Positions 7,335 to 16,205 of a DNA stretch of 64,000 nucleotides are shown here, piece by piece. Within the stretch, counting starts at the first letter, position 1. Each line of letters opens with the position of its first letter. Source of the stretch: Streptomyces marokkonensis. GTDB taxonomy: Bacteria; Actinomycetota; Actinomycetes; Streptomycetales; Streptomycetaceae. Position numbers and translations under genes: made by a program. The notes under the pieces were generated by a model. It saw only the letters and a program-made list of their open reading frames with translations. It did not search any database and had not been told where the DNA came from. The stretch lies in assembly GCF_008312835.1 (NCBI RefSeq), contig NZ_VSKS01000026.1, forward strand, positions 38,536 to 102,535. Direction: 5' to 3'.

Positions 7335-8504
7335 TCAGCCGACGGCGCCGCGACGCTCCGCCTCCCGCGCGACGGCGAGCAGCACCTCCTCCCGCCCCCG
7401 TGGCGCCACCAACTGGAGGCCCGCCGGACAGCCGTCGCCGCCGAACCCGGCCGGCACGCTCAGCGCGGGGTGACCGCTGACGTTGAACGCCCAGGTGAGC
7501 GAGGTCGAGTAGACGTCACCTGGGCCGTCGTGGCCGTGCGGGGCCGTGGGCGCCGTGGGGGTGAGCAGCAGGCCGGTGCGGGCGAAGAGGGCGTCCAGGC
7601 GCCGGTCGTTCCCGGTACGGACGCGGTGGGCGTCGGCCGGATCGGCGCCGGGCGTGCGCAGGGCGAGCCAGGCCGGGGCGGGGTCGAGGAGCAGCGGCGG
7701 CTCCGGGGGACGTACGAGTCGTACGACACCGGCGTCGGCCAGCCGCCCGGCCGCCGCACGGGCCAGGGCCACGGGCTCGGGATCGGGGACGGCGAATCCG
7801 AGGTCCGGCGACCAGGTGGCGGTGACGGGAAAGGACGGAACCGCCCCGGCCCCGCCGGCCGGCCCCGACACCACCCGCCACCAGGCGGCCGCGTCCGCCG
7901 CCGTGCGGGTGAGGACCCCGGGCGCCGCGAGGCCCGTGCGGTCGGGCGAGGGCAGACGGCCGCCCGTGACCTTCAGCCCGACGACCCCGCACCACGCCGC
8001 CGGGATCCGCACCGAGCCCGCCCCGTCACTGCCCGTCGCCAGCGGCACCAGCCCGGCCGCCACCGCCACCGCCGACCCGGCCGAGGAGCCGCCGGGCGTA
8101 CGGTCCGCCCGCCACGGGTTGACGGTGCGGCCGCGCGCCCCGAGCCCCCACGTCTGCCACGGCGTCCCCGGGCCGGGCACGGAGGTGGCGCCGACCGGGA
8201 CACAGCCGGCCCCGATCAGCGGGCCCGCCGCACGCAGCCCGCGCGGCCCCTTGACCGCGACCGGCACCCCGGCCAGCGGCAGCCGCTCCCCGGCGGCGAC
8301 CCGCGCGTCCACGTCCCCCGCCCGCCGCAGCGCCTCCCCGCCCCACACCTCGAGGAACGCGCACACCACCGGATCCGCCCGCCCGATCCGCTCCAGCGCC
8401 TCCGCGACCACGTCCACGGCCCGCAGCCGCCGCCCGCGTACGGCGGAGGCGATCTCCTCGACCGAGGCGGACACACGACGGTCGTACTCCTGGCTGTCCG
8501 GCAC
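7335..8504 (-). CDS. Amidase-signature family hydrolase
   Basis: The 389-residue enzyme has the amidase-signature triad elements in order: catalytic lysine in PVAVKGPRG, then GGSSAGSAVAVAAG, then the nucleophile serine in GSDGAGSVRIPAAWCG. It should hydrolyse a carboxamide. It is shorter than GatA (about 480-500) and lies outside any gatCAB context, so a catabolic or detoxifying amidase is more likely than the tRNA amidotransferase subunit. GTG 8504 was chosen for its AGGGGG site; the frame stays open to 8549. GSDGAGS replaces the more common GSDTGGS, a conservative change. Confidence 0.88.
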   Translation of the reverse strand: MPDSQEYDRRVSASVEEIASAVRGRRLRAVDVVAEALERIGRADPVVCAFLEVWGGEALRRAGDVDARVAAGERLPLAGVPVAVKGPRGLRAAGPLIGAGCVPVGATSVPGPGTPWQTWGLGARGRTVNPWRADRTPGGSSAGSAVAVAAGLVPLATGSDGAGSVRIPAAWCGVVGLKVTGGRLPSPDRTGLAAPGVLTRTAADAAAWWRVVSGPAGGAGAVPSFPVTATWSPDLGFAVPDPEPVALARAAAGRLADAGVVRLVRPPEPPLLLDPAPAWLALRTPGADPADAHRVRTGNDRRLDALFARTGLLLTPTAPTAPHGHDGPGDVYSTSLTWAFNVSGHPALSVPAGFGGDGCPAGLQLVAPRGREEVLLAVAREAERRGAVG

Positions 8505-8661
8505 ACCTGCCCCCTGAGCGGTCCCCGCCGCCCACGGTACGTGCCGCACGTCGGCGGCAGGGTGGTACCGATACGCCGGCCGGGCGTGCGCGATCGCGGG
8601 GGCGTGCCCTGGGTGCCCCCTGCCGCTGATCAGGCCGGACGCGGACCGGGCGGCCGATGCG

Positions 8662-9171
8662 TCAGCGGGTCGCCCCCGTCAGACGGGCCAGTGACTCCGT
8701 GCCGCGGGGCGGCCGGCCGCTCAGGTCGCCCAGCCGCCATTCCGGCACCCACGGCACGCGGTACACGTCGATCACCGACTCGATGAGCCGGATCCGGTGG
8801 GCGAGGGGGCGCGGCAGCCGTCCCGGCGCGTCCGCCACCAGGACCACGGCGTCCAGGTCGAGCCCCTGGGGCGCCTCCTGGCGCCGGAACACCTCCGTGG
8901 CCGGGACCACGGCGTCCAGGCCGGCCGCGTGGGTCCGGGCGACGAGCAGCACCGACCGCGGACCGGCGGGCCCGGGCCAGGCGCGTCCGCCGTCATGACC
9001 GCCGTAGACCGCGGCGAGCGTCGAGACACCGGCGCCGCCGTGCAGGCCCACCCAGGAGAAGCGCCGGGCCGTCGCCTGTGCGTGGGCGGACTCCGGCGGG
9101 GCCGCCGCCTCCGGTGCCGCCACCGGCCCTCGGATCCAGATCTCCGGTCCCTCTCGCATGCCTGTCCGCAT
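8662..9171 (-). CDS. DUF6668-like protein with degenerate P-loop
   Basis: The 169-residue protein has an N-terminal 30-residue linker, then WVGLHGGAGVSTLAAVYGG. This looks like a ParA/MinD-type Walker A in which the key lysine is replaced by valine. A strand LDAVVLVADAPGRLPRPL follows where a Walker B/switch region would be. A short C-terminal segment ends at LARLTGATR. I recognise it as a DUF6668-type actinobacterial protein; the function is unknown. Without the lysine it may bind a nucleotide poorly or not at all. ATG 9171 follows GGAGAGGGGGC. It is divergent from the TPR-like gene at 9331, with 159 bases between. Confidence 0.78.
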   Translation of the reverse strand: MRTGMREGPEIWIRGPVAAPEAAAPPESAHAQATARRFSWVGLHGGAGVSTLAAVYGGHDGGRAWPGPAGPRSVLLVARTHAAGLDAVVPATEVFRRQEAPQGLDLDAVVLVADAPGRLPRPLAHRIRLIESVIDVYRVPWVPEWRLGDLSGRPPRGTESLARLTGATR

Positions 9172-9330
9172 GCCCCCTCTCCTGCTCGCCTCCTCGATCC
9201 TCATGCCGCAGGGCGGGCGGGAAACCGGCGTGGCCGGTCGTTGGGACGAGCCTGTGACAACGCGGTGACGTGAGAAGCGCGGGCGAGCGGACAGACTCGA
9301 CGGTAGGTGTACGACCCGAATGAGGGGACG

Positions 9331-10548
9331 ATGGCTCGACTCAGCCGCGAGAACAAGCGGGAACAGCAGCAGGCCGCGCACGCGGCGAACCTTGCGGCGG
9401 CGCCGATCGACGTCCGTGTCCCCGTCGGCGGCGGGGCCGGCACGGGCGGGGCGTCGGTCGGCGGGGTACCGGTGTTCGCGGGGCCCGGCGAGGAGATCCA
9501 GCAGGCGGTGCTGAACCGTCTGCACCGCATCGCCGTCGCCTCCGGGCACGCCGTCCTCGCCACCGTGCACGACGAACGCATCGGCTACGTCGTCCCGCTC
9601 CAGGTCGACCCGGACGGCTCCAGCCACTTCACGGGCCGGCCGGCACGGATCCGCCCGGCGCAGGAGCCGGCGCGGGGGGCCGATCCGGTACGGCGCGCGG
9701 AGCCCGCGCCGGGAGCGGGGCCCGACGCGGACCGGCCGACGCACCTCCTGCGCTCCGTGCCGGAGCCGCAGGCACCGAAGGGCCCGGCTCCCGTACGGGA
9801 CGCCGCCCCCACCTTCCGGCTGCGACCGGTCCCCGGAGCGGGGGCTCCCCGGGACGTCGTACCGACCTTCGAGCTGCGGGCCCTGCCCGCGTCGGCGGAG
9901 GCCACGCCGGGCACGGTCGCGCCCCCGACCGGCGCCTTCGGTCCGCCTCCGCCCATGGACGCGCGCCCCGCGGAACCGTCCCCCGCTCCCGAGCCCGTGC
10001 TCGACCCCGACCCCAGGCCCACCCCGCCGCGCGGGTTCGACGCCGTGGCGGAGGCGGTGCTCGGTGACGAGCCCCTCGCCGCGTCCGGCGAGAACCACCT
10101 CGCCGAGCCCATGGCCCGGGTCAACGAGGCCGTCCGGTCCGGCCGGATCGACACGGCCGCCCGCCTGGCCGGGGAGACCGTGGCGGAGGCGTCGGCCACC
10201 CTGGGGCCGGAGCACCCCGAGGTCCTCCGCCTGCGCGAACTCACCGCGTACATCGCCTACCTGGCCGGTGAGCCGCTGCACGCCTTCCGGCTGTCCCTCG
10301 ACCTCGCCCTGATCTGCCGCCGCGCGCGGGACACGGAGGCCGCCTACGGCAACGTCCGCAGCGCGGCCACCGCGTGGCGCGCGGTGCGCGACCCGCTGCT
10401 CGGACTGGAGCTCGGGCACGAGCTGATCGCGCTGTGGACCGAGCTCGCCGCCGAGGGCGGCCCCGCCGCCGACGAGATCGAGGAACTGGAGTCCGCCCGC
10501 GCCCGCATGGGCCGCCTGACCGAACGGGCCCGCACGCGGCAGACCTGA
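9331..10548 (+). CDS. Hypothetical protein, proline-rich middle and TPR-like C-terminus
   Basis: The 405-residue protein has a basic N-terminus rich in Lys/Arg/Gln (residues 1-20). A small conserved region at about 55-110 contains HDERIGYVVPLQVD. A Pro/Ala-rich linker of about 150 residues follows. The helical C-terminal region (about 265-390) has TPR-like pairs such as RLAGETVAEASATLGPEHPE. Cytosolic; no membrane segment. ATG 9331 follows GAGGGGAC. It diverges from the DUF6668-like gene, suggesting the two work together, but no function can be assigned. Confidence 0.78.
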   Translation: MARLSRENKREQQQAAHAANLAAAPIDVRVPVGGGAGTGGASVGGVPVFAGPGEEIQQAVLNRLHRIAVASGHAVLATVHDERIGYVVPLQVDPDGSSHFTGRPARIRPAQEPARGADPVRRAEPAPGAGPDADRPTHLLRSVPEPQAPKGPAPVRDAAPTFRLRPVPGAGAPRDVVPTFELRALPASAEATPGTVAPPTGAFGPPPPMDARPAEPSPAPEPVLDPDPRPTPPRGFDAVAEAVLGDEPLAASGENHLAEPMARVNEAVRSGRIDTAARLAGETVAEASATLGPEHPEVLRLRELTAYIAYLAGEPLHAFRLSLDLALICRRARDTEAAYGNVRSAATAWRAVRDPLLGLELGHELIALWTELAAEGGPAADEIEELESARARMGRLTERARTRQT

Positions 10549-10576
10549 ACCGTTCCCGTCCCGGCGGCCCCCGTCC

Positions 10577-11050
10577 CTAGTGCAGGCAGAATTCGTTGCC
10601 TTCCGGGTCGGCCATCACCAGCCACCCCCCGGAAGGCTCCTCCACCCGCCGCAGCACACGCGCGCCGAGCCCCTCCAGGCGCGCGAGTTCCTCCTCGCGG
10701 CGCCCCTCCCCGGGGTGCAGATCGAGGTGCAGCCGGTTCTTGACCGTCTTCTCCTCCGGTACGCGCTGGAACAGCAGGCGCCGACCGCGGCCGGTGCCGC
10801 TCTCCTCCTCGTACGGGTCGTCGGGATGCCGTACCGCGGCCAGGTCGCGCCAGGCGCGGCGGCCGTGGGACTCGACGGTGAGCCCGGCCGGAACGGCTCC
10901 CGCGCCGAGCAGCTTCCCGATGAGGGCGCTGTTGTCCTCGACCACGTAGCGGAGGGCGGCGGCCCAGAAGTCGGCCTGTGCGTGCGGGTCGGCCGCGTCG
11001 ACGACGACCTTCCAGTGGACGGGCGTGCCCGGAGTCGGTGTCTGCGTCAT
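10577..11050 (-). CDS. VOC (glyoxalase/bleomycin-resistance fold) protein
   Basis: The 157-residue protein starts MTQTPTPGTPVHWKVVVDA and ends LVMADPEGNEFCLH, the standard closing motif of the VOC fold with the final metal-ligand or glutamate region. A typical HLDLHPGE segment lies in the second half. Streptomyces carry many such stand-alone proteins; substrates range from antibiotics to aldehydes and cannot be told here. ATG 11050 is the only start beside conserved sequence, with no strong ribosome site. It lies in the same direction as, and 75 bases downstream of, rarD. Confidence 0.87.
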   Translation of the reverse strand: MTQTPTPGTPVHWKVVVDAADPHAQADFWAAALRYVVEDNSALIGKLLGAGAVPAGLTVESHGRRAWRDLAAVRHPDDPYEEESGTGRGRRLLFQRVPEEKTVKNRLHLDLHPGEGRREEELARLEGLGARVLRRVEEPSGGWLVMADPEGNEFCLH

Positions 11051-11124
11051 GCGATCAGTTATAGGACCCGGCACTGACACCGGCCGGCGGCCCGGCGTCC
11101 GGGCCGTCCGTGTCGTGCGCGGGG

Positions 11125-12177
11125 CTACGGCCTGGTCTCCAGCGCGTCCGCCCCCGGTACGGCGGCCACGCCCTCCGGGCTCCGCGCCGCACCCGCCGTG
11201 CCGGCCGGCGCGGCGGGTGCGGCGGGTGCGGCGGGTGCGGCCCCGGCGGTCGCCGGCACGTCGAGCCCTCCGGCCAGCACGCGGGCGGTCCTGCGGGCGG
11301 AGCGCAGCGCGTCCCAGGTGAGCAGGGTGAGCGCCAGCCACACCAGCGCGAAACCGGCCCAGCGCTCGGGCGGCATGGCCTCCTTGAAGTACACGACGCC
11401 GAGCAGGAACTGGAAGACCGGCGCCAGGTACTGCAGCAGTCCCAGAGTCGACAGGGGCACGCGGATCGCGGCGGCGCCGAAGCAGACCAGCGGCAGCGCG
11501 GTGACCAGTCCGGTCGCGGCGAGCAGCAGCGCGTGCCCCGCGCCCTCGGCGGCGAAGGTGGAGTCGCCCCGGGCGCCCAGCCACAGCAGGAAGCCCAGCG
11601 CGGGAAGGAACTGGATCGCGGTCTCGGCGGCCAGCGACTCGACGCCGCCGAGGTTGACCTTCTTCTTCACCAGGCCGTACGTGGCGAAGGAGAAGGCGAG
11701 GCAGAGCGAGATCCACGGCGGCTGGCCGTAACCGACGGTCAGGACGAGCACCGCCGCGGCCCCGACCCCCACCGCCGCCCACTGGGCGGGCCGGAGGCGC
11801 TCCTTCAGCAGCAGCACGCCCATCGCGATGGTCACCAGCGGGTTGATGAAGTAGCCGAGGGAGGCCTCGACGACGTGCCCGGAGTTCACGGACCAGATGT
11901 AGACGCCCCAGTTCACGGTGATGACCGACGCGGCGACCGCGACCAGCGCCAGCCTGCGCGGCTGCCGCAGCAGCTCGCCGAGCCAGGCCCAGCGGCGTAT
12001 GACCAGCAGGGCGGCGGCCACGAAGACCAGCGACCAGACCATCCGGTGGGCCAGGATCTCCACCGCTCCCGCGGGCTTGAGCAGGGGCCAGAACAGCGGG
12101 ACGAGCCCCCACATGCCGTAGGCCGCGAAGCCGTTCAGCAGTCCTATGCGCCGCTCTGCGGCCGACTTCCCGGTCAC
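11125..12177 (-). CDS. rarD: RarD-like EamA-family transporter
   Basis: The 350-residue integral membrane protein has about ten hydrophobic segments in two EamA repeats. It opens GLLNGFAAYGMWGLVPLFWP and contains the WGVYIWSVNSGHVVEASLGYFINPL block typical of RarD. RarD is named after a chloramphenicol-sensitive phenotype; the substrate is unsettled. A low-complexity Ala/Pro C-terminus (DNA triplet GCACCCGCC-type repeats at about 11205-11235) is a Streptomyces add-on. GTG 12177 has a GGAGG site 6 bases upstream; the frame stays open to 12270 without one. Confidence 0.92.
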   Translation of the reverse strand: MTGKSAAERRIGLLNGFAAYGMWGLVPLFWPLLKPAGAVEILAHRMVWSLVFVAAALLVIRRWAWLGELLRQPRRLALVAVAASVITVNWGVYIWSVNSGHVVEASLGYFINPLVTIAMGVLLLKERLRPAQWAAVGVGAAAVLVLTVGYGQPPWISLCLAFSFATYGLVKKKVNLGGVESLAAETAIQFLPALGFLLWLGARGDSTFAAEGAGHALLLAATGLVTALPLVCFGAAAIRVPLSTLGLLQYLAPVFQFLLGVVYFKEAMPPERWAGFALVWLALTLLTWDALRSARRTARVLAGGLDVPATAGAAPAAPAAPAAPAGTAGAARSPEGVAAVPGADALETRP

Positions 12178-12352
12178 GGGCCCCTCCTTCGTGCCTGACG
12201 CGTGCCCTGTGTCCCGCGCCGCTCGCCGAACGCGCGCGCGATGCTCGCGAACGACGGTAACGCCGGACACCCCCGCGTGTCATGTCCGTACCGGCATACG
12301 GTCATGACGGGCTCCGTCGCCGCTCCCGCTCCGGAACATCGCGCGCGGCGAC

Positions 12353-12385
12353 TTGTATCCGCTTTGTATGCGCACCTCCTTCAAT
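12353..12385 (+). promoter_or_regulatory. Candidate SARP binding repeat and -10 box
   Basis: Two heptamers, TTGTATC (12353-12359) and TTGTATG (12364-12370), are separated by 4 bases, giving an 11-base period. About 9 bases further is TTCAAT (12380-12385), a possible -10 box. Known Streptomyces antibiotic regulatory proteins bind heptamer direct repeats with 4-base gaps placed like this. A SARP gene lies next door on the opposite strand. Confidence 0.38.
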
Positions 12386-12419
12386 CGCCCCTGTCACCTC
12401 GGCGACCACGGGAGGAACC

Positions 12420-13007
12420 ATGCGCATACGGAAGAGACAGGGCCGTCGGCTGCTCGCGGCACTGTGCGGCCTGGCCGCACTGATGGCGGCCGCCCCGGCC
12501 TCGGTCGCGGCACCGGAGAAGGCCTCGGCCGAGCTCCGGGCAACATCGACCCGCCCCGCGTTCCGCATGCCGTTCGTCTGCGGACAGACCTGGCGCGGCA
12601 GCAACTGGCAGGGCCACAGCCCCGCCCACTCCATCGACTGGAACCACTACGACGCGAACGGCACCCCGGACGACCTCGGCCGCCGCGTCCTCGCCAGCGC
12701 CGGCGGCACCGTTCTCTCCTCGTACTACGCCACCGGCACCGGCTACGGGAACACCGTCGTCATCGGGCACGGCAACGGCTGGCGGACCCGGTACGCGCAT
12801 CTGAAGTCCCGTGACGTGCAGAAGGGCGACACCGTCTCGCGCGGCCAGCGCATCGGCACGGTCGGTGCGACGTCCGCGCTCTACGACATCTCCCCGCATC
12901 TGCACTACGAGCAGATCCACGACGGCAGTGTCGTCGTCGCCGTCGTCCAGGGCGTCACCTGGTACGACTACCTCGCGCGCTACCAGACCAGCACCAACGG
13001 CTGCTGA
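12420..13007 (+). CDS. Secreted M23 (LytM-type) peptidase-fold protein
   Basis: The 195-residue precursor has a signal peptide (basic MRIRKRQGRR, hydrophobic 11-29, cleavage after ASVAA near 30). A single M23 domain follows. The zinc ligands are expected in HSPAHSIDWNH (first His and Asp) and the C-terminal HLHYEQ motif. NTVVIGHGNGWRTRYAHL matches the core strand region. It should cut peptidoglycan peptide cross-links or bind them. ATG 12420 follows GGGAGGAACC. It converges on the SARP gene across a strong hairpin. The SARP-type heptamer repeat in its promoter suggests control by that neighbour. Confidence 0.93.
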   Translation: MRIRKRQGRRLLAALCGLAALMAAAPASVAAPEKASAELRATSTRPAFRMPFVCGQTWRGSNWQGHSPAHSIDWNHYDANGTPDDLGRRVLASAGGTVLSSYYATGTGYGNTVVIGHGNGWRTRYAHLKSRDVQKGDTVSRGQRIGTVGATSALYDISPHLHYEQIHDGSVVVAVVQGVTWYDYLARYQTSTNGC

Positions 13008-13033
13008 GCCCGGCGCCGCACCGAACCGGGCGA

Positions 13034-13066
13034 GTGGGTACGGCGGCCGCCCGCCGCCGTACCCAC
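13034..13066. terminator. Bidirectional hairpin between convergent genes
   Basis: A perfect 13-base inverted repeat, GTGGGTACGGCGG with CCGCCGTACCCAC and a 7-base loop, lies between the M23 gene and the SARP gene. There is no U-tract, as is usual in Streptomyces. Confidence 0.7.
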
Positions 13067-13096
13067 GGGTCCGGTGCCGTCCCTCCCCCCACCGGC

Positions 13097-15991
13097 TCAG
13101 CGAAGCGAGCGCAGCTTGGCGTCCACCAGCTCGGCCTGGTCGCGCACGTCGAGGCGCCGATAGGCCGACAGTGAGCGGTGGAAGTAGCGCCGCGCGGTCT
13201 GCTCCCGGCCCGTCGCGTGGTGCAACTCGCCCAGCAGACACGCCACCCGGGCCTCCGCACGGCGGTCACCGAGCCGCTGCTGCACCGCCAGCGCATCCAC
13301 CAGCAGCGCCGACGCCCGGCCCGCGTCGCCCTGCCGCAGGCACAGCTCCCCGATGCTCTGCCGCACGTACGCCGCGCAGTGCGTGTCGGTCAGCTCGTCG
13401 AAGATCCCCAGTGCCCGCTCCAGCTCGGCCCGCGCCATGTGCGGTGTGCCGCGCAGTTCGTGCAGTACGGCGATACGGCGCCGGACCTGTGCCTCGCGGT
13501 GCCGGTCGCCGACGTCGCGGGACAGGGCGAGCGCGTCGTCGAGCCACGGTGCCGCGGCGTCCGCGTCGCCCCGGTCCAGCCACACCGAGGCGATCGCGTT
13601 GTGGGCGATGGCCTCACCGTGCCGGTCGGCCGCCGCCCGGAAGGCGTACCGCGCCGCGGTGAAGGAGGCCAGCGCCGAGTCCAGGTCGCCGGTCACCCGG
13701 TGCACGGAGCCGATGCCGAGCCGGGCGACCGCCTCGCCCGAGCGGTGGCCGAGGGCGGTGAAGACGTCCCGGGACCGGGTGAACGCGGCGAGCGCGTCGG
13801 CGTACCGGTCCTGATAGAGATGGAGCTGGCCGAGGTTGCGCAGCAGGGCGGCGGACCGGGTGTCGGTGGGTGCGGGCCCCGCGTGGAGCGCGAGCCGGTG
13901 GGTGCGCAGCCAGTCGTCGTAGTAGCCCCGCATGTCGAAGAAGCCGGCCAGCTCGACGGCGAGGTCGCCCGCCCGCGCGTGGTCGCCGAACCGCAGAGCG
14001 GACTCCACGGCGGTGACGAGGACCCGGCGTTCGCTCTCGAACCACTCGACCGGCCGGGTGCGTACGGCGCGGGCGATGCCGGCGGCCGGGCCGGGCAGCG
14101 GGACCGTTTCCCCCAGCACTCCGAGGAAACGCGTCGGCATCGCGGCGTTCGCGCAGCGGGCCAGCGCGATCAGGGCGTCCACGGTCCGCAGCCCGTGCTC
14201 GCGCCGGACGTCGGGGTCGTCCGCCTTGGTGAGTTCACGGGCGTAGATGTGGAGCAGATCGTGCATGCGGTAGCGCTGCAGCCCCAGTGGGTCGGTGCCC
14301 ACCACCTCGACCAGGTGCTCGTCGAGCAGTGTCTCGAGCACCCGGCCCGGCTCCTCGGCGTGCCCCATCGCGACCGTGACGAGCCAGCCCGGTACCGCCT
14401 CGCCGGGCAGCCGGCCGAAGGCGCGGAAGGCAGCGGCGGCATGCTCGGGCAGATGCCGGTAGCTCAGCTCCGCGCTCGCCCGAACCTCCAGCTCGCCGGC
14501 GCGCAACCGGTCCAGCCGGTCACGCTCGTCGTGCAGGAAGTCGGCCAGCGCGGCGACGGTCCAGCCCGGCCGGTTCGCCAGCCGGGCCCCGGCGATCCGC
14601 ACGGCCAGCGGCAGCGACCCGCAGCCGGCGAGCACCCGGTCGGCATGCGCGTCGGCACCGCGCAGTCGCTCCTCACCGACGATCCGGCCGAGCAGCGTAC
14701 GGGCCTCGTCGTGCCGCATCACGCCGAGGGGGCAGTGGTGCGCGGGCAGGGACGGCAGGCGTCGGCGCGAGCCGACCAGGACCGCGGAGCCGCCGGTGCC
14801 CGGCAGCAGCGGGCGGACCTGCGCGCTGGTCGAGGCGTCGTCCAGGACGATCAGGAAGCGCCGCGGAGCCAGTCGGGAACGCAGCAGTGCGGCCCGCTCA
14901 TCCGGTTCGGCCGGAATGGCGTTGTCGATGACGCCGAGGCCCCGCAGCATCTCGGCGAGCACGTCGGCCGCCTCACGGGGGCGGCCGCTCATGCCGCCCA
15001 GATCGACGAACAGCTGCCCGTCCGGGAACAGGTGCCGCACCCGGTGGGCGACATGGACGAGCAGGGTGGACTTCCCCGAACCAGGCAGTCCTGACACCAC
15101 GGCGACGACCGGCCGCCGGCGGGCCCCGGACAGCAGCTCCTCAAGGGCGGCGATCTCCACGTCGCGGCCGGTGAAGTCGGGTACGTCCATCGGCAGTTGG
15201 CACACCGGCGTGACCGGGGCGGCGCGGCGCCCGGCCACCTGCCCGTTGACCTCCTCACCGGTGGCGCGCAGCGGGGCACCGGGGGCGACGCCGAGTTCGG
15301 CGGCGAGCACCCGCTCGGCCTCGGCGTAGGCGACGCGGGACTCCGTGACGCGTCCGGCACCGTACAGGGCGCGGACCAGCATCTGCCACAGGTCCTCGCG
15401 CAGCGGGTCCTCGGCGAGGCGGGTCCTGAGGTCGGCGACGAGCGGCGCGTAGTCGCCCCGTCGCAGCCGCACCTGGAGGCATTCGTCGACGGCGAGGGAG
15501 CGCAGCCCCTCGATCCGGGCGACGACCGGATCCCACACGACGCTGGGCGGCAGGTCCTGGAGCATGCCGCCCCGCCACAGCGCGAGCGCCGTGTCGTAGC
15601 CGCGCAGGGCGGCGCCGTCGTCGCCCTGGTCGCGGGCCGCGCGGGCATGGTCCAGGAGGTGCTCGAACAGCAGCATGTCGTGATCGCCGGGTCCCACGTC
15701 CAGGGTGTAGCCCGAGGGAAGGGTGCGCAGCCCGTCGGTGACGATGCCCGCGGCCTTCAGGGCCGCCCGGACCGCGCGTACGTAGGTGCGGACGTTGGCC
15801 ACCGCCGAGCGGGGCGCGCCGCCGGGCCACAGGACCTCTGTCAGGACATCGAGAGAGACGAACGCCCCGGGCTCCAGCAGGAGCGTGGCGAGGACCGCCC
15901 GCGGCTTGGGGCCGCCCAGCGGCAGCGGCTCCGATTCGCCCCGCGCCCGTACCCGGAGCGGGCCCAGCACGCCGAATATCGGCTCCCCCAT
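13097..15991 (-). CDS. AfsR-like SARP-NB-ARC-TPR transcriptional regulator
   Basis: This is a 964-residue STAND-type regulator. Residues 1-98 form a winged-helix (Trans_reg_C) DNA-binding domain opening FGVLGPLRVRARG. Residues about 100-245 are the bacterial transcriptional activator domain. An NB-ARC ATPase follows, with P-loop GLPGSGKST (301-309) and a Walker B-like RFLIVLDDAS. The C-terminal third (from about 720) consists of TPR repeats, each with a GD/GR turn. It should activate transcription by binding heptamer direct repeats, with ATP and TPR-bound signals switching it on. ATG 15991 has GGAGG 7 bases upstream. Targets are unknown, but the adjacent M23 promoter has a fitting repeat. There is no biosynthetic cluster beside it. 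Confidence 0.95.
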   Translation of the reverse strand: MGEPIFGVLGPLRVRARGESEPLPLGGPKPRAVLATLLLEPGAFVSLDVLTEVLWPGGAPRSAVANVRTYVRAVRAALKAAGIVTDGLRTLPSGYTLDVGPGDHDMLLFEHLLDHARAARDQGDDGAALRGYDTALALWRGGMLQDLPPSVVWDPVVARIEGLRSLAVDECLQVRLRRGDYAPLVADLRTRLAEDPLREDLWQMLVRALYGAGRVTESRVAYAEAERVLAAELGVAPGAPLRATGEEVNGQVAGRRAAPVTPVCQLPMDVPDFTGRDVEIAALEELLSGARRRPVVAVVSGLPGSGKSTLLVHVAHRVRHLFPDGQLFVDLGGMSGRPREAADVLAEMLRGLGVIDNAIPAEPDERAALLRSRLAPRRFLIVLDDASTSAQVRPLLPGTGGSAVLVGSRRRLPSLPAHHCPLGVMRHDEARTLLGRIVGEERLRGADAHADRVLAGCGSLPLAVRIAGARLANRPGWTVAALADFLHDERDRLDRLRAGELEVRASAELSYRHLPEHAAAAFRAFGRLPGEAVPGWLVTVAMGHAEEPGRVLETLLDEHLVEVVGTDPLGLQRYRMHDLLHIYARELTKADDPDVRREHGLRTVDALIALARCANAAMPTRFLGVLGETVPLPGPAAGIARAVRTRPVEWFESERRVLVTAVESALRFGDHARAGDLAVELAGFFDMRGYYDDWLRTHRLALHAGPAPTDTRSAALLRNLGQLHLYQDRYADALAAFTRSRDVFTALGHRSGEAVARLGIGSVHRVTGDLDSALASFTAARYAFRAAADRHGEAIAHNAIASVWLDRGDADAAAPWLDDALALSRDVGDRHREAQVRRRIAVLHELRGTPHMARAELERALGIFDELTDTHCAAYVRQSIGELCLRQGDAGRASALLVDALAVQQRLGDRRAEARVACLLGELHHATGREQTARRYFHRSLSAYRRLDVRDQAELVDAKLRSLR

Positions 15992-16024
15992 GCGCCTGCC
16001 TCCGCAAAGCCCGTGACAGCCCGT

Positions 16025-16057
16025 GACTGTGTGCCCAGCGTAGCCGTACACACAGTC
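16025..16057. promoter_or_regulatory. Inverted repeat upstream of the SARP gene
   Basis: GACTGTGTG (16025-16033) and CACACAGTC (16049-16057) form a perfect 9-base inverted repeat with a 15-base gap, 34-66 bases before the start codon. A leftward TACGCT (-10-like, 16037-16042) lies inside the gap. It may be an operator flanking the promoter. Confidence 0.35.
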
Positions 16058-16205
16058 GCCGAACAGGAGTTCAGCGATCCGGGACGGGACCGGCACCCCG
16101 GGGTCACTTCACGTCGACCCGCCCCGCCCCGGGCGGCGACGGGAGGTGAGGACGCTCGCCGGCGAGCCGCGGGAGCAGGGCGGGGAGCGCTGTGCGGCAG
16201 GGGCG

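Noticed and set aside
7335-8504. GatA (Asp/Glu-tRNA amidotransferase subunit A)
   Set aside because: The protein is about 100 residues short and there is no gatC or gatB beside it; a general amidase fits better.
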